Shown here: positions 16,234-26,154 of the stretch, in pieces | Position numbering within the stretch: the stretch's first letter is position 1 | Layout: the number at the start of each line of letters is the position of its first letter | Source of the DNA: Flavobacterium sp. KS-LB2 | GTDB taxonomy: Bacteria; Bacteroidota; Bacteroidia; Flavobacteriales; Flavobacteriaceae | DNA length: 64,000 nt | Reading direction: 5' to 3' | Assembly: GCF_036895565.1 (NCBI RefSeq) | Contig: NZ_CP145904.1 | Location: 1,426,001-1,490,000, forward strand | The notes under the pieces: generated by a model | What the model was told of the DNA's origin: nothing | Database searches by the model: none | What the model saw: the letters and a program-made list of their open reading frames with translations, nothing else | Program-made: the position numbers and the translations under genes

Positions 16234-17433
16234 TTATTCATCTTGTAATTTAAACGGGTAGTCTCCAAATAAAACAGCTAATTTTCTTACGTCATATGTT
16301 TTTCGAGTAAATTTATTTGAAAGTGCTATGATGGTAACGCCTTCTTTTCTTAATGTGATATAGGCAGATGTATTACCATGCCACCAACCATTGTGAAAAT
16401 AAAAGTTTTGACCCGTCTCCCAATTGATCATTCTGATGCCTAAGCCATAATTTTTAGTGCCTTTGCGTTCATTGCTATATCCTTTATAAACTTGGTTTTG
16501 CAACTCAGGTGTTAAAAATTTAGAACTATTTCTTGCTCGGTCAAATTTCAATAAGTCCCGTGGTGTGGAGTATATATTCTTATCACCGTAAATAGCATCC
16601 AGGTAATCTTTTCCAATCTCTACTTTGTTTCCTTTGTAGGATGTAACCGCAGTGTCTTTATCTCTTTCATAGTCAAAAACATAGGTGTTTTTCATTCCTA
16701 GTGGCTCAAAAATAATTTGTTTCATGGCCTCTTTGTAAGGAAGTTTTGTGATTTTTTCAATTATTAATGCCAACATGGCATAATTAGTGTTGCAATAACT
16801 GAAACGAGTATCGGTCTTGAATTCCAAACCAATGTCCTTAGTTGCCATGATGGTAAGAATATCTTGATTAGTAAGAATGTCATGTCTGTCCCAAATAGTT
16901 TTATCTCTATCCGTAAAATAAGCGTAATTACGCATGCCACTGCGATGATTCAGTAATGTTCTCACGGTAACCTCAGGATACGGAAACTCCTTTAAAATTG
17001 TATTTACCTTCTGATCTAACTCAATTCTTTTAGCATTTACTAATTTTAAAATCGCAGTTGCTGTAATTACTTTACTCACCGAGGCAATATGTAGTGGTGT
17101 AGACTTAGTAATTACTGTTTTGTCTCTAAAATTAGAGTAGCCTTCATATTTTTCATAAATAATTTGACCATTTTTAGCAACAAGAAAACTTCCGTTTGCA
17201 CTATTGTTGGGCCAGTTTTTTTTATAGAAAGAGTCTATGGAGTTCCTTTTAGCATTAATGTATTCAGCAGTTAATTTTGTTTCTGGTTTGCTTAACGGCT
17301 TCATCTTAGGTAATGTACTCTTTGGGAGTTGGGCATCGCTCAATTCTATTTTCTTTTTCTCTTTATTGCAAGAGGTCAAAATCAAGAAGAGGAGTGATAT
17401 ATGTAGTATATTTGTTTTTTTTATAAAATTCAT
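16234..17433 (-). CDS. Class C beta-lactamase-like serine hydrolase (lipoprotein)
   Basis: About 399 residues from the ATG at 17433. The N-terminus MNFIKKTNILHISLLFLILTSC is a lipoprotein signal with lipobox LILTSC, which favours this start over one 51 bases upstream. The penicillin-binding fold motifs are present: SxxK in ASVSKVITATAI (about 118), YxN-like YCNTNY (about 215) and the KTG-substituting FHNGWWHG (about 360). Such proteins are usually DD-peptidases, esterases or amide hydrolases, not true resistance lactamases. A TATATTTG -7 element at 17460-17453 lies just before this start. Substrate unknown. Confidence 0.85.
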   Translation of the reverse strand: MNFIKKTNILHISLLFLILTSCNKEKKKIELSDAQLPKSTLPKMKPLSKPETKLTAEYINAKRNSIDSFYKKNWPNNSANGSFLVAKNGQIIYEKYEGYSNFRDKTVITKSTPLHIASVSKVITATAILKLVNAKRIELDQKVNTILKEFPYPEVTVRTLLNHRSGMRNYAYFTDRDKTIWDRHDILTNQDILTIMATKDIGLEFKTDTRFSYCNTNYAMLALIIEKITKLPYKEAMKQIIFEPLGMKNTYVFDYERDKDTAVTSYKGNKVEIGKDYLDAIYGDKNIYSTPRDLLKFDRARNSSKFLTPELQNQVYKGYSNERKGTKNYGLGIRMINWETGQNFYFHNGWWHGNTSAYITLRKEGVTIIALSNKFTRKTYDVRKLAVLFGDYPFKLQDE

Positions 17434-17600
17434 TTGTGTAGTGCTAGAAAGGCAAATATATAGAATCAATGTCTTTTGATGCATTGTTTTTTTGAAACCT
17501 TAACACTATTTTATCAGTAAGCATAGAAGGTAATTTTTGTATTATTTTGTACTTCAGGTCCTAGTAGTTTCTTACTGGTTTATTTTATGAAAAAAACAAA

Positions 17601-17628
17601 TTGAATTTGGTTTAAATTGTTAAATTTG
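17601..17628 (+). promoter_or_regulatory. Bacteroidota-type promoter
   Basis: TTG (17601-17603), a 17-base spacer, then TAAATTTG (17621-17628), an exact match to TTG-N17-23-TAnnTTTG. It lies 55 bases before the ATG at 17684. Confidence 0.7.
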
Positions 17629-17683
17629 TAACAAATAAACTAAATAAAGTTATATTAAAACAAATTAAAAGCATTGTAAAAAT

Positions 17684-18886
17684 ATGAAATTCGGAATTTT
17701 AAAAGAAAGAAAAAACCCGCCTGACAGAAGAGTTATTTTCTCACCAGATGAATTGGCCAGATTAAAACAGTTATATCAAGATGCCTCAGTAGCAGTAGAA
17801 AGTTCGGATATTAGAGTCTTTACAGATGAACAATATAAAAATTCAGGAATTGAAGTAACAAATGACATCAGTGATTGTGATGTTCTATTTGGGGTGAAAG
17901 AGGTTCCTGTTGATCATTTAATTCCTAATAAAGCCTATTTCTTTTTTTCGCATACGATAAAAAAACAACCTTACAATAGAAAATTGTTGCAAGCTATTTT
18001 AGAAAAAAATATTGATTTGTACGATCATGAAACTATTGTTAATGCTCAAAATCAAAGGCTAATAGGTTTTGGACGTTACGCAGGAATTGTAGGTGCATAC
18101 AATAGTATTCGGGCATTTGGGATAAAATTCGAATTGTTTAAATTGCCAAAAGCGGAGACATTATCAGGTAAAGAAGCTTTAATTGCACATTTGAAACGAT
18201 TGGTTTTACCTCCATTAAAATTTGTAATTACTGGAACTGGAAAAGTGGGTAATGGAGCAAAAGAGATTTTGGATGCCATAAAAGTAAAAGAAGTTTCCGT
18301 TGAGAATTATTTGACGAAAAATTATACACAACCGGTCTATACTCAAATTGATGTGTTAGATTATAATAAACGGAAAGACGGACAAGTATTGGATTTTACT
18401 GATTTTTATGAAAATCCAACAGAATATATTTCTGATTTTAAACGATTTACTACAGTCTCTGATATCTATATTTCAGGGCATTTTCATGCCAATGAAGCTC
18501 CGATTATTTTGACTCGTGAAATGCTTCAATCCAAAGATTGTAAAATTAAAATTGTGGCTGATGTCTCTTGTGATGTTAATGGTCCAATAGCTTGCACACT
18601 TCGATCATCTACTATTGCGGAACCTTTATATGGGTATTTACCAAGTGAGGATAAGGAAGTTGATGTTTTTCATCCTGCGGCTATTGTGGTTATGGCAGTA
18701 GATAATTTACCTTGTGAGTTACCAAAAGATGCCAGTGAGGGATTTGGAGAAATGTTTATGGAGCATGTAATTCCTGCATTTTTCAATGGAGATAAAGATG
18801 GAATCTTACAAAGAGCCAAAATAGCAGAAAACGGAAAACTGACTCCAAGATTTAGTTATTTACAAGATTATGTCGACGGGAAATAA
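17684..18886 (+). CDS. NAD(P)-dependent dehydrogenase, saccharopine/alanine dehydrogenase-like
   Basis: 400 residues. The N-terminus MKFGILKERKNPPDRRVIFS matches the AlaDh/PNT substrate domain. A Rossmann loop follows as VITGTGKVGNGAKEILDAI (about 181-199). The late stretch KIKIVADVSCDVNGPIACTL (about 287-306) is typical of lysine-forming saccharopine dehydrogenases and their bacterial relatives. The reaction is probably reductive or oxidative deamination of a lysine- or alanine-like substrate, but the exact substrate is not fixed by sequence. It is monocistronic, with its own promoter and terminator. Confidence 0.8.
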   Translation: MKFGILKERKNPPDRRVIFSPDELARLKQLYQDASVAVESSDIRVFTDEQYKNSGIEVTNDISDCDVLFGVKEVPVDHLIPNKAYFFFSHTIKKQPYNRKLLQAILEKNIDLYDHETIVNAQNQRLIGFGRYAGIVGAYNSIRAFGIKFELFKLPKAETLSGKEALIAHLKRLVLPPLKFVITGTGKVGNGAKEILDAIKVKEVSVENYLTKNYTQPVYTQIDVLDYNKRKDGQVLDFTDFYENPTEYISDFKRFTTVSDIYISGHFHANEAPIILTREMLQSKDCKIKIVADVSCDVNGPIACTLRSSTIAEPLYGYLPSEDKEVDVFHPAAIVVMAVDNLPCELPKDASEGFGEMFMEHVIPAFFNGDKDGILQRAKIAENGKLTPRFSYLQDYVDGK

Positions 18887-18911
18887 ATACCGTTTCTTTA
18901 AAAATAGATAG

Positions 18912-18940
18912 ACCTGCAATGTAAAGTTGCAGGTTTTTTT
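18912..18940 (+). terminator. Terminator
   Basis: ACCTGCAA (18912-18919) pairs with TTGCAGGT (18927-18934), followed by a T-run, 25 bases after the dehydrogenase stop. Confidence 0.85.
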
Positions 18941-19030
18941 ATGGAAATTTTCTTGGTTAAAAAATTGCTTCTTTTTTAAATATTATAAATCAATTAACAC
19001 CTCAAAATTTAATGAGTTTGTGTAATTGCC

Positions 19031-19038
19031 TAATTTTG
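19031..19038 (+). promoter_or_regulatory. -7 promoter element before the LLM-class gene
   Basis: TAATTTTG fits TAnnTTTG and lies 21 bases before the ATG at 19059. An in-frame start at 19026 would fall upstream of this element, so it helps choose the later start. Confidence 0.5.
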
Positions 19039-19058
19039 TTCAAAATCTGAAATTTATA

Positions 19059-20066
19059 ATGACTAAAAATATTCCAATTTCCCTACTTGAATTAGCGATA
19101 ATTACCGAAAATAGCAATGCAACCGAAACATTACAAAAAACAAAAGCACTGGCACAACTGGCTGATAGTTTAGGGTACAGCCGTTTTTGGTTGGCCGAAC
19201 ATCATAATATGGCGCACGTAGCGAGTTCTGCTACGGTTGTTCTTATTGGTTATATTGCCAGCCAAACACAAAATATCCGTGTGGGTTCCGGTGGCATTAT
19301 GTTGCCCAATCATGCGCCGCTAATTATTGCGGAACAATTTGGTACTCTTGAAATACTATATCCCAATCGGATTGATTTAGGATTAGGAAGAGCTCCAGGA
19401 ACAGATGGGTTAACTGCACAAGCGATTCGGAAAGATTTCTTTGAACAATCGCAACGATTTCCTCAAAATGTTGCCGCGCTACAGGAATTTTTCTCTGAGG
19501 ATAATGTTACTGCAAAAGTACGCGCTTTTCCTGCCGAAGGAACTAATGTTCCCATTTGGATTTTAGGTTCCAGTATGGACAGTGCTGCATTGGCTGGTGC
19601 CAATGGATTGCCGTACGCCTTTGCGGGACATTTTGCACCGAAACAAATGCATCAGGCATTTCAATTTTACCGAGATAATTTTGAACCATCGGAATATTTA
19701 GACCAACCCAAAACAATGGCATGTGTAAACGCAATTGCAGCTGATACGGATGAAGAAGCCGAAAAATTATCCACCAGTTTAACTCAGATGTTTCTGAATT
19801 TGATTCGGAATGATAGAAAGCCATTACAGCCGCCGGTTGATTCCCTCGATGGGATTATGCGTGAAGAAGAACATTTTCATGTGAACCAAATGACTGCTTG
19901 TTCCTTTGTGGGAAGCAAAAAGAAATTGGAAACAGAATTGAAGCAATTTATCGAATATACACAAATTGATGAATTGATGATTACCAGCCCAATTTTTGAT
20001 CACGAAGACAAATTGAAAAGCATTCGAATCATGAAAGAAGTAATGGATACAATTAATAAGAAATAG
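19059..20066 (+). CDS. LLM-class (luciferase-like) flavin-dependent oxidoreductase
   Basis: 335 residues from the ATG at 19059 (MTKNIPISLLELAII). The bacterial luciferase-like TIM barrel shows FWLAEHHNMAHVASSA (about 43-58), RVGSGGIMLPNHAPL (about 76-90) and RIDLGLGRAPGTDGLT (about 107-122), the signature of the YhbW/MsnO8 group. These proteins use FMN or F420-like flavins; the substrate is generally unknown. It is monocistronic, with convergent terminators shared with fumC behind it. Confidence 0.87.
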   Translation: MTKNIPISLLELAIITENSNATETLQKTKALAQLADSLGYSRFWLAEHHNMAHVASSATVVLIGYIASQTQNIRVGSGGIMLPNHAPLIIAEQFGTLEILYPNRIDLGLGRAPGTDGLTAQAIRKDFFEQSQRFPQNVAALQEFFSEDNVTAKVRAFPAEGTNVPIWILGSSMDSAALAGANGLPYAFAGHFAPKQMHQAFQFYRDNFEPSEYLDQPKTMACVNAIAADTDEEAEKLSTSLTQMFLNLIRNDRKPLQPPVDSLDGIMREEEHFHVNQMTACSFVGSKKKLETELKQFIEYTQIDELMITSPIFDHEDKLKSIRIMKEVMDTINKK

Positions 20067-20176
20067 AATTTCGGATGTTTTTTTAAACTAAAATTAACTT
20101 ATCTTTTGATACATTTAAACCATATAAGTCATGTAAGTTCATTTAAGAAGTTCAATTATTTAAAATAAATTAAATT

Positions 20177-20208
20177 AAAACCCCTGCAATGTAAGTTGCA
20201 GGGGTTTT
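20177..20208. terminator. Bidirectional terminator between the LLM gene and fumC
   Basis: AAAACCCCTGCAA (20177-20189) and TTGCAGGGGTTTT (20196-20208) form a 13-bp stem with a 6-base loop. A-rich and T-rich ends serve both converging genes. Confidence 0.88.
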
Positions 20209-20253
20209 AATTTATAACTCATTAATAATTAACAATTCATAATTGATAATTAA

Positions 20254-21651
20254 TTATTTAAGGCTTCCTACCATATCTTCCGGTTTAACCCAAGCATCAA
20301 AATCTTCTGGAGTTACATATCCTAAACGAACAGCTTCTTCTTTTAATGTTGTTCCGTTTCTGTGTGCAGTTTGAGCAATTTCAGCTGACTTGTAATATCC
20401 TATTTTAGTATTCAAAGCCGTAACTAACATCAATGAATTGTCAACTAATTCTTTGATACGTTTGTAGTTAGGCTCTATGCCTTGTGCGCAATGTTCGTCA
20501 AAAGACATACAAGCGTCACCAAGTAATCTGGCTGATTGCAAGAAATTTGCAGCCATCAATGGTTTGAAAACATTCAATTCATAATGACCTTGCATTCCTC
20601 CAACAGAGATTGCAACATCATTCCCCATAACCTGTGCGCAAACCATAGTCAATGCTTCACATTGTGTCGGGTTTACTTTTCCTGGCATGATGGAAGATCC
20701 TGGCTCATTTTCTGGAATAAGGATTTCTCCAATTCCTGAACGTGGTCCAGAAGCTAGCATACGTACATCATTTGCAATTTTATTCAATGAAACCGCCAGT
20801 TGTTTTAAGGCTCCGTGTGTTTCTACAATGGCATCGTGTGCTGCCAGCGCTTCAAATTTATTTTCGGCAGTTACAAATGGATGTCCGGTAAACTCAGCAA
20901 TATATTCCGCTACTTTTACGTCATATCCTTCTGGTGTATTTAATCCGGTTCCTACTGCAGTTCCTCCCAAAGCCACTTCTGATAAGTGTGCCAAAGTATT
21001 TTTTACCGCTTTCAAACCGTAGTTCAATTGCGCTACATATCCTGAAATTTCCTGTCCTAATGTTAGCGGCGTAGCATCCATTAAATGGGTACGACCTATT
21101 TTTACAACATTATTGAATTCAACAGCTTTTGCATGAAGTGTATCTCTTAATTTTTCAACACCGGGAATCGTAACTTCTACAACTGCTTTATACGCTGCAA
21201 TGTGCATTCCTGTAGGGAAAGTGTCATTTGAAGATTGTGATTTATTCACATCATCATTGGCTTTAATGAATTGCTCGCCTTCGCCAATGTTGAATCCTTT
21301 AAGAACTTGCGCACGATTTGCAACTACTTCATTTACGTTCATGTTACTTTGCGTACCTGAACCTGTTTGCCAAATCACTAATGGGAATTCGTTATCTAAT
21401 TTTCCAGCTAGAATTTCGTCACAAACTGCACCAATGGCATCTCGTTTTTCGACAGGTAAAACACCTAAATCACAATTGGCATAAGCCGCTGCTTTTTTAA
21501 GATAAGCAAAACCTTCAATAATTTCTTTTGGCATGGAAGCCGATGGACCTATTTTGAAGTTATTTCTTGAACGTTCTGTTTGTGCGCCCCAATATTTATC
21601 AGCTGGAACTTGCACTTCACCCATGGTGTCTTTTTCTATTCTGAATTTCAT
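20254..21651 (-). CDS. fumC: Fumarate hydratase class II
   Basis: 465 residues, the normal FumC size. It interconverts fumarate and malate in the TCA cycle and needs no iron-sulfur cluster. The superfamily signature is [17 protein letters not shown] (about 317-333). Further active-site stretches are [12 protein letters not shown] (about 98-109), [19 protein letters not shown] (about 131-149) and [10 protein letters not shown] (about 186-195). The start [28 protein letters not shown] is canonical. It is a lone gene with a convergent terminator downstream. Confidence 0.96.
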   Translation of the reverse strand: MKFRIEKDTMGEVQVPADKYWGAQTERSRNNFKIGPSASMPKEIIEGFAYLKKAAAYANCDLGVLPVEKRDAIGAVCDEILAGKLDNEFPLVIWQTGSGTQSNMNVNEVVANRAQVLKGFNIGEGEQFIKANDDVNKSQSSNDTFPTGMHIAAYKAVVEVTIPGVEKLRDTLHAKAVEFNNVVKIGRTHLMDATPLTLGQEISGYVAQLNYGLKAVKNTLAHLSEVALGGTAVGTGLNTPEGYDVKVAEYIAEFTGHPFVTAENKFEALAAHDAIVETHGALKQLAVSLNKIANDVRMLASGPRSGIGEILIPENEPGSSIMPGKVNPTQCEALTMVCAQVMGNDVAISVGGMQGHYELNVFKPLMAANFLQSARLLGDACMSFDEHCAQGIEPNYKRIKELVDNSLMLVTALNTKIGYYKSAEIAQTAHRNGTTLKEEAVRLGYVTPEDFDAWVKPEDMVGSLK

Positions 21652-21852
21652 TTTTTGTTATTTAAAAATAATTATGTCGTTTATTATGTTTTAGTCCTGA
21701 TAATTCCGATACTTCAAGAGAAATTTTTTTAATTTTTCTTTCAAAAAGAAAAAATTAGAACCAAGAGCGGTAAACAGCTCTGAGTTCTGAGTTCAAAAAT
21801 ACGGATAATTACTTTTTTATAAAAATTGATTGGTAGTTTTTATCTTTTTTTA

Positions 21853-21883
21853 TTGCTATCAAAAAGAATTAAACTTACATTTG
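21853..21883 (+). promoter_or_regulatory. Promoter of the small membrane protein gene
   Basis: TTG (21853-21855), a 20-base spacer, then TACATTTG (21876-21883) matches the Bacteroidota consensus. It precedes the ATG at 21910 by 26 bases. Confidence 0.65.
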
Positions 21884-21909
21884 TGGCTACATTCAAAATT
21901 CCGGAAAAC

Positions 21910-22080
21910 ATGTTTGAATTTTCACAGTATTTAGGCTTTTTACTTTTCTTAACCATCCTTACTATTGGGTTTTGGTTAATGTTTTTTCTAGTTGGTTTCG
22001 TATCTTATTGGGTAGGAGGAGCAAGTTGGGAAGCATACAAAGAGAAAAGAGCAAAAAAGAAGCAAGAACAATCAGCTTAA
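21910..22080 (+). CDS. Small inner-membrane protein of unknown function (56 aa)
   Basis: 56 residues from the ATG at 21910: MFEFSQYLGFLLFLTILTIG, one or two hydrophobic helices to about residue 37, then a short basic tail EAYKEKRAKKKQEQSA that should stay in the cytosol. The start was chosen because a matching promoter ends 26 bases upstream; an in-frame codon at 21826 would lie before that promoter. No function can be given. A terminator follows at 22095. Confidence 0.6.
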   Translation: MFEFSQYLGFLLFLTILTIGFWLMFFLVGFVSYWVGGASWEAYKEKRAKKKQEQSA

Positions 22081-22094
22081 ACTTTTTGTTTAAT

Positions 22095-22128
22095 AAAAAA
22101 AGGACTCATTTTCATGGTCCTTTTTTTT
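22095..22128 (+). terminator. Terminator of the small membrane protein gene
   Basis: AAAAAAAGGAC (22095-22105) pairs with GTCCTTTTTTT (22117-22127), closely resembling the neighbouring hairpin at 22162. Confidence 0.75.
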
Positions 22129-22161
22129 ATGTTCAATAATAGCCACTATTTTACTTATTAC

Positions 22162-22200
22162 AAAAAAAAAGGACTCGTTTTCACGAGTCCCTTTTTTTTT
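22162..22200 (-). terminator. Terminator overlapping the TonB-receptor stop codon
   Basis: GGACTCG (22171-22177) and CGAGTCC (22184-22190), flanked by nine A and nine T, form a strong hairpin. The distal T-run includes the first bases of the receptor gene stop codon (22199-22201). Confidence 0.8.
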
Positions 22201-24655
22201 ATCCTTGATAGTCACCACCTTCATTTTCATTTTGATTTCGTTTAGGTTGCTCCCTTTCGTTCTTTGGTTTGTTAAAACGATAGGTAAATGATAAACTAAA
22301 CTGTCTTTCTCTCCATTGCATTTCACTGTAAGAACTTACAATTCCTGGAAGATTACTTTCTACCATTCTTTTTCTGGAATTGAATACATCGCTCACGTTG
22401 AATGAAAGTGTTCCTTTGTCCTTTAGTACATCTTTGCTGAATGCTATGTTTGCTGCAAAAATACCTAAGCTTCTTCCTTGTGCGTTATTTTGTGGGCCGT
22501 TATAAGTTGCATTAGTCTGCCAGTCAATTTTGTATGGTAATGTGATTTTTGATGTCAATCTTGTAGACCATGATGTTGCTATATTATCAAAATCTTGTAC
22601 TACTTCATTGTTATTAAAATCAGTATAGGTAAAATCACCTTGAGTTTCGTTTCTGAAGAAATTGAAATTACTGTTTAATTTCCACCATTTATAAGGAGAG
22701 TAGTTCAATGTAAATTCAAATCCTGTTCTGTATTCAGTTGCTAGGTTAATTGGAGAACTAATAATTATAGGTGTTCCATTTACAAAATCACCTGATTCTC
22801 TTCTTGCAAATTGAAAAACATCAGTTGTTTTATTTATATATAACGAAGTATTAAAGGTCAATTTATCCCATCTTTTGATATAGCCAAAATCAATAGCATC
22901 TGAAAACGCAGGATCTAAATCTGGATTTCCAACAAAAATATTGATGTTACTTGATAAGTTACTGAAGGGGTTCAACATTCTTCCTCTAGGTCTTTGAATT
23001 CTTCGGCTATAACTTACAGAAGCGCTACTTTTGTCTGAGATTTCATAAGTAAAAAACGCACTTGGAAAAAAGTTATTGTACTTTTTAGTATTGAAATCGT
23101 TAGTAGCTAATTGATTGATTTCAATATTAGAATCTTCAAAACGCAAACCAAATAAAGCTGAAAATTTATTAATCTTTACACCATATTGGGTGTAAAGCGC
23201 ATTTACTTTTTCTTTATATTCTAATGTATTAGTGAAGTTATTATTGATTACACCATCATTATCAACTCTGTAATCTGTAAGTAATTCTGAGAAATCTCCA
23301 CGGTATCCAGCTTCAAACTGGCTACTTTTTCCAAAAGGTAATACATAATCCATTTGAAGTAAATTTCTGCTTTGAGTTTGATTATTAATAGTATTGTCAA
23401 ATTTTACAACACTAGTATTTGTAGCAGTGTCAGTTATTAATGCATCGTTGATGTCATCATTTGTAGAGAACGAACCGTCAATTGTTAATTTATGACCGTC
23501 TTTTTTAAATTTCTTAGTGAAGTTTGTTGCAAATTCTACATTTTCACTGTCGCTATTTTCTAAATTGATACGATTACGAGTATAGTCATAATTGAACCCT
23601 GCATCATAATTATTTTGGAAAACATTATCCACGTTGATACCATTACTTTTTCTGTAGTTGAAGGTATTGGTCCAAGCAAGGCTTTCCGTTAAATACCATT
23701 CCATTCCAAAATTTCCATTGTATCCTTTATTGTCTCTTTCGTTTTCTCTGGTTTCATTTACATAATTTCGAGTTGAATTATCAGCGTTCAAATACCTTGA
23801 ATCTGTAAATGCGTTTCCAGGATTACTGCGGTCATTGTATCCTTGTGTAGTAAAAAGGTTAAAGTTTTTTGATTTATAGTTTAGAGTACCACTCAAACCA
23901 TAAGTTTCAGGATATCCAGTTGAAGCTATGAAAGTACCGTTTAAACCTTGATTTTTTCCTTTTTTCAATACAATATTTAGTAAACCTCCACCACCTTCAG
24001 CGTCATATCTAGCAGATGGATTGGTAATAACTTCTACTTTATCAATTGCATCGGCTGGAATTAATCGCAACGCCTCCGCAATATTAATCGCATTTGATGG
24101 TCTTCCATCAATTAATACACGTACATTTTCATTGCCACGAAGACTTATATTTCCTTCGACATCAACAGATACTGAAGGAATATTATCTAAAACATCACTT
24201 ACAGTTCCACCTTTTACCATAAGGTCGCTACCAACATTATATACTTTTTTGTCTAATTTTATTTCAACAGTTGTTTTTTCAGAGCGAATAACAACTTCAT
24301 TCAATTGATTTGCATCTTCAACTAAACTGATTAAACCTAAGCTAGTGCTTTTTTGAAGGTTTTTTTGTTTGATTTCGTTTATTTTGAAAGATATAAATTC
24401 AATTTTTATATCATAAATACCCGGTTTAACTTCAATATCAAATTCACCATTTGGATTTGTAATTCCGCCAGCAACAGGTTTTGGACTGTTCGGAATTAAA
24501 AAAGTAATTGTAGCGTATTCAAGAGGTTGTTTGCTTATTTTTTCAACAACTTTTCCTGTTATTTTGATTTTAGGTACTGCAGGACCTTGTTGAGCAAAGC
24601 TGAATAGGGTAGTGAAAAATAGAACAAGAATTAAAACGGATTTTATTTTTTTCAT
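22199..24655 (-). CDS. TonB-dependent receptor-like outer-membrane protein (OMP_b-brl_3 type)
   Basis: 818 residues with a signal peptide (MKKIKSVLILVLFFTTLFSF). Domains in order: CarboxypepD_reg-like beta-sandwich (about 30-110, ITGKVVEKISKQPLEYATI), plug (about 125-235, ISLRGNENVRVLIDGRPSN and ARYDAEGGGGLLNIVLKKG), then an outer-membrane barrel ending in aromatic-rich FSLSFTYRFNKP. A short polar tail with KNEREQPKRNQNE follows. This subgroup transports or binds unknown ligands and usually lacks a SusD partner, as here. A TACATTTG -7 element is at 24697-24690, 35 bases before the start. Confidence 0.9.
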   Translation of the reverse strand: MKKIKSVLILVLFFTTLFSFAQQGPAVPKIKITGKVVEKISKQPLEYATITFLIPNSPKPVAGGITNPNGEFDIEVKPGIYDIKIEFISFKINEIKQKNLQKSTSLGLISLVEDANQLNEVVIRSEKTTVEIKLDKKVYNVGSDLMVKGGTVSDVLDNIPSVSVDVEGNISLRGNENVRVLIDGRPSNAINIAEALRLIPADAIDKVEVITNPSARYDAEGGGGLLNIVLKKGKNQGLNGTFIASTGYPETYGLSGTLNYKSKNFNLFTTQGYNDRSNPGNAFTDSRYLNADNSTRNYVNETRENERDNKGYNGNFGMEWYLTESLAWTNTFNYRKSNGINVDNVFQNNYDAGFNYDYTRNRINLENSDSENVEFATNFTKKFKKDGHKLTIDGSFSTNDDINDALITDTATNTSVVKFDNTINNQTQSRNLLQMDYVLPFGKSSQFEAGYRGDFSELLTDYRVDNDGVINNNFTNTLEYKEKVNALYTQYGVKINKFSALFGLRFEDSNIEINQLATNDFNTKKYNNFFPSAFFTYEISDKSSASVSYSRRIQRPRGRMLNPFSNLSSNINIFVGNPDLDPAFSDAIDFGYIKRWDKLTFNTSLYINKTTDVFQFARRESGDFVNGTPIIISSPINLATEYRTGFEFTLNYSPYKWWKLNSNFNFFRNETQGDFTYTDFNNNEVVQDFDNIATSWSTRLTSKITLPYKIDWQTNATYNGPQNNAQGRSLGIFAANIAFSKDVLKDKGTLSFNVSDVFNSRKRMVESNLPGIVSSYSEMQWRERQFSLSFTYRFNKPKNEREQPKRNQNENEGGDYQG

Positions 24656-24752
24656 TTTTTTTTAAACTTTAGTTACGCTTTTTAGATTGCAAATGTAGGT
24701 TTTGGTTTAATGTTCTAAATCACAAAAAAATGTTAATTAAACTAACTTGGGT

Positions 24753-25097
24753 TTATACAATAAAAGCGGCTACTTTCTCTAAATCACGTCCTATAATCGC
24801 TGATTTTCCATTAATTACAATTGGTCTTTCAATTAGAATGGGATTTGCTACCATAGCTCGAATGATTTCTTCGTCATTCAAATTCAAATTTTTAAAGTTT
24901 TCTATCCAAATTTTTTCTTTTTGGCGTACTAATTCAATAGGTTTTATATTTAATTTTTTGATGAGAGCAGACAGTTCTTCAAATGAGGGTGGGTTTGTCA
25001 GATAATTGATGATTTCAAACTCTTTTTTTGTGTTTTCCAAAAATGTAAGGCAATTTCTAGATTTTCCGCAGCGGGAATTATGGTATATTTGTATCAT
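24753..25097 (-). CDS. arsC: ArsC/Spx-family arsenate reductase-like protein
   Basis: 114 residues, a thioredoxin-fold ArsC-type protein. The N-terminal IYHNSRCGKSRNC (about 4-16) carries the catalytic cysteine, and the cis-proline motif with neighbouring arginine is in ANPILIERPIVING (about 88-101). Enzymes of this glutaredoxin-linked class reduce arsenate to arsenite, though many chromosomal YffB-like members have no shown arsenate activity. No arsB or arsR is adjacent. A TACTTTTG -7 element lies at 25160-25153, between this gene and the divergent protease gene. Confidence 0.82.
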   Translation of the reverse strand: MIQIYHNSRCGKSRNCLTFLENTKKEFEIINYLTNPPSFEELSALIKKLNIKPIELVRQKEKIWIENFKNLNLNDEEIIRAMVANPILIERPIVINGKSAIIGRDLEKVAAFIV

Positions 25098-25205
25098 AAT
25101 TTAGTACTATTGGGTTATTTTAATTTGTAAATCAAGGATAGTATTGATGTAACAAAAGTACTGTTTGCGAAACTAATTTAAGTATAAAAATAAAATGAAA
25201 AATAG

Positions 25206-26117
25206 ATGTTTATAGAACAAGGAATAAAATCAGATACTAGTTTTTGGAAATACATTATAGGATCGGTAGTAATTATATGTGCTTCTTTTGTGGGGCAGTT
25301 GCCACTTTTGATAGCAATATTATATGAAACTTTTTTTAATGGAAAACCATATCCTACAAGTAATGAAGCTGTAATGCGTTTTTTTGACTCTAACTTAATG
25401 TTGTTTTTAATACTGATTTCCTTTGTTTTTATTATGCTTGGAATTGTTTTAGTAGTCCGTAATTTGCACGGTCAAACAATGATTTCGGTCACAACATCCA
25501 GAGATAAAATAGATTGGAAAAGAGTTGGATTTTCTTTCATGATTTGGTCCATTTTTACAATTGTATCCACTTTGCTTTTTTATTATTCAAATCCTGCTGA
25601 TTTTGTAATCAATTTTAAACCAATCCCTTTTGCAATTCTAGTGGTAATAGGCGGATTACTTATTCCTGTTCAAACCAGTTCCGAAGAATACATTTTTAGA
25701 GGTTACCTAATGCAGGGATTTGCTAATCTTGCTAAAAATAAATGGTTTCCATTATTGATGACGTCAGTAATCTTTGGGGGAATGCATGTTTTTAATCCTG
25801 AGGTAGCTAAAATAGGCTATATTATTCTTGTTTATTATATAGGAACGGGATTGTTATTGGGAATTATGACGTTGATGGATGAAGGAATGGAACTGGCTTT
25901 GGGATTTCATGCTGCTAATAATCTAGTTGGAGCTTTGCTCGTTACTTCAGATTGGTCTGCATTTCAAACCAATTCTATTTTTAAAGATATTTCGGAGCCT
26001 TCAGCCGGATTAGATGTTATACTTCCTGTAGTTCTAATTTACCCGATACTTTTATTTATATTTAGTAAAAAATACAAATGGACGAATTGGAAAGAGAAAT
26101 TAACTGGCAAAATTTAA
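25206..26117 (+). CDS. CPBP-family intramembrane protease
   Basis: 303 residues and about eight transmembrane helices. The three motifs of the ABI/CPBP (Rce1-like) glutamic protease family are present: SSEEYIFRGYLMQG (EExxxR, about 158-171), FGGMHVFNP (about 195-203) and GFHAANN (about 239-245). Substrates in bacteria are mostly unknown; some members mature bacteriocins or act in stress signalling. The menE gene starts 37 bases downstream on the same strand, so the pair may be co-transcribed. Confidence 0.88.
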   Translation: MFIEQGIKSDTSFWKYIIGSVVIICASFVGQLPLLIAILYETFFNGKPYPTSNEAVMRFFDSNLMLFLILISFVFIMLGIVLVVRNLHGQTMISVTTSRDKIDWKRVGFSFMIWSIFTIVSTLLFYYSNPADFVINFKPIPFAILVVIGGLLIPVQTSSEEYIFRGYLMQGFANLAKNKWFPLLMTSVIFGGMHVFNPEVAKIGYIILVYYIGTGLLLGIMTLMDEGMELALGFHAANNLVGALLVTSDWSAFQTNSIFKDISEPSAGLDVILPVVLIYPILLFIFSKKYKWTNWKEKLTGKI

Positions 26118-26154
26118 ACAATAAAATGGTTCAATAACTTAAAATACACCCATC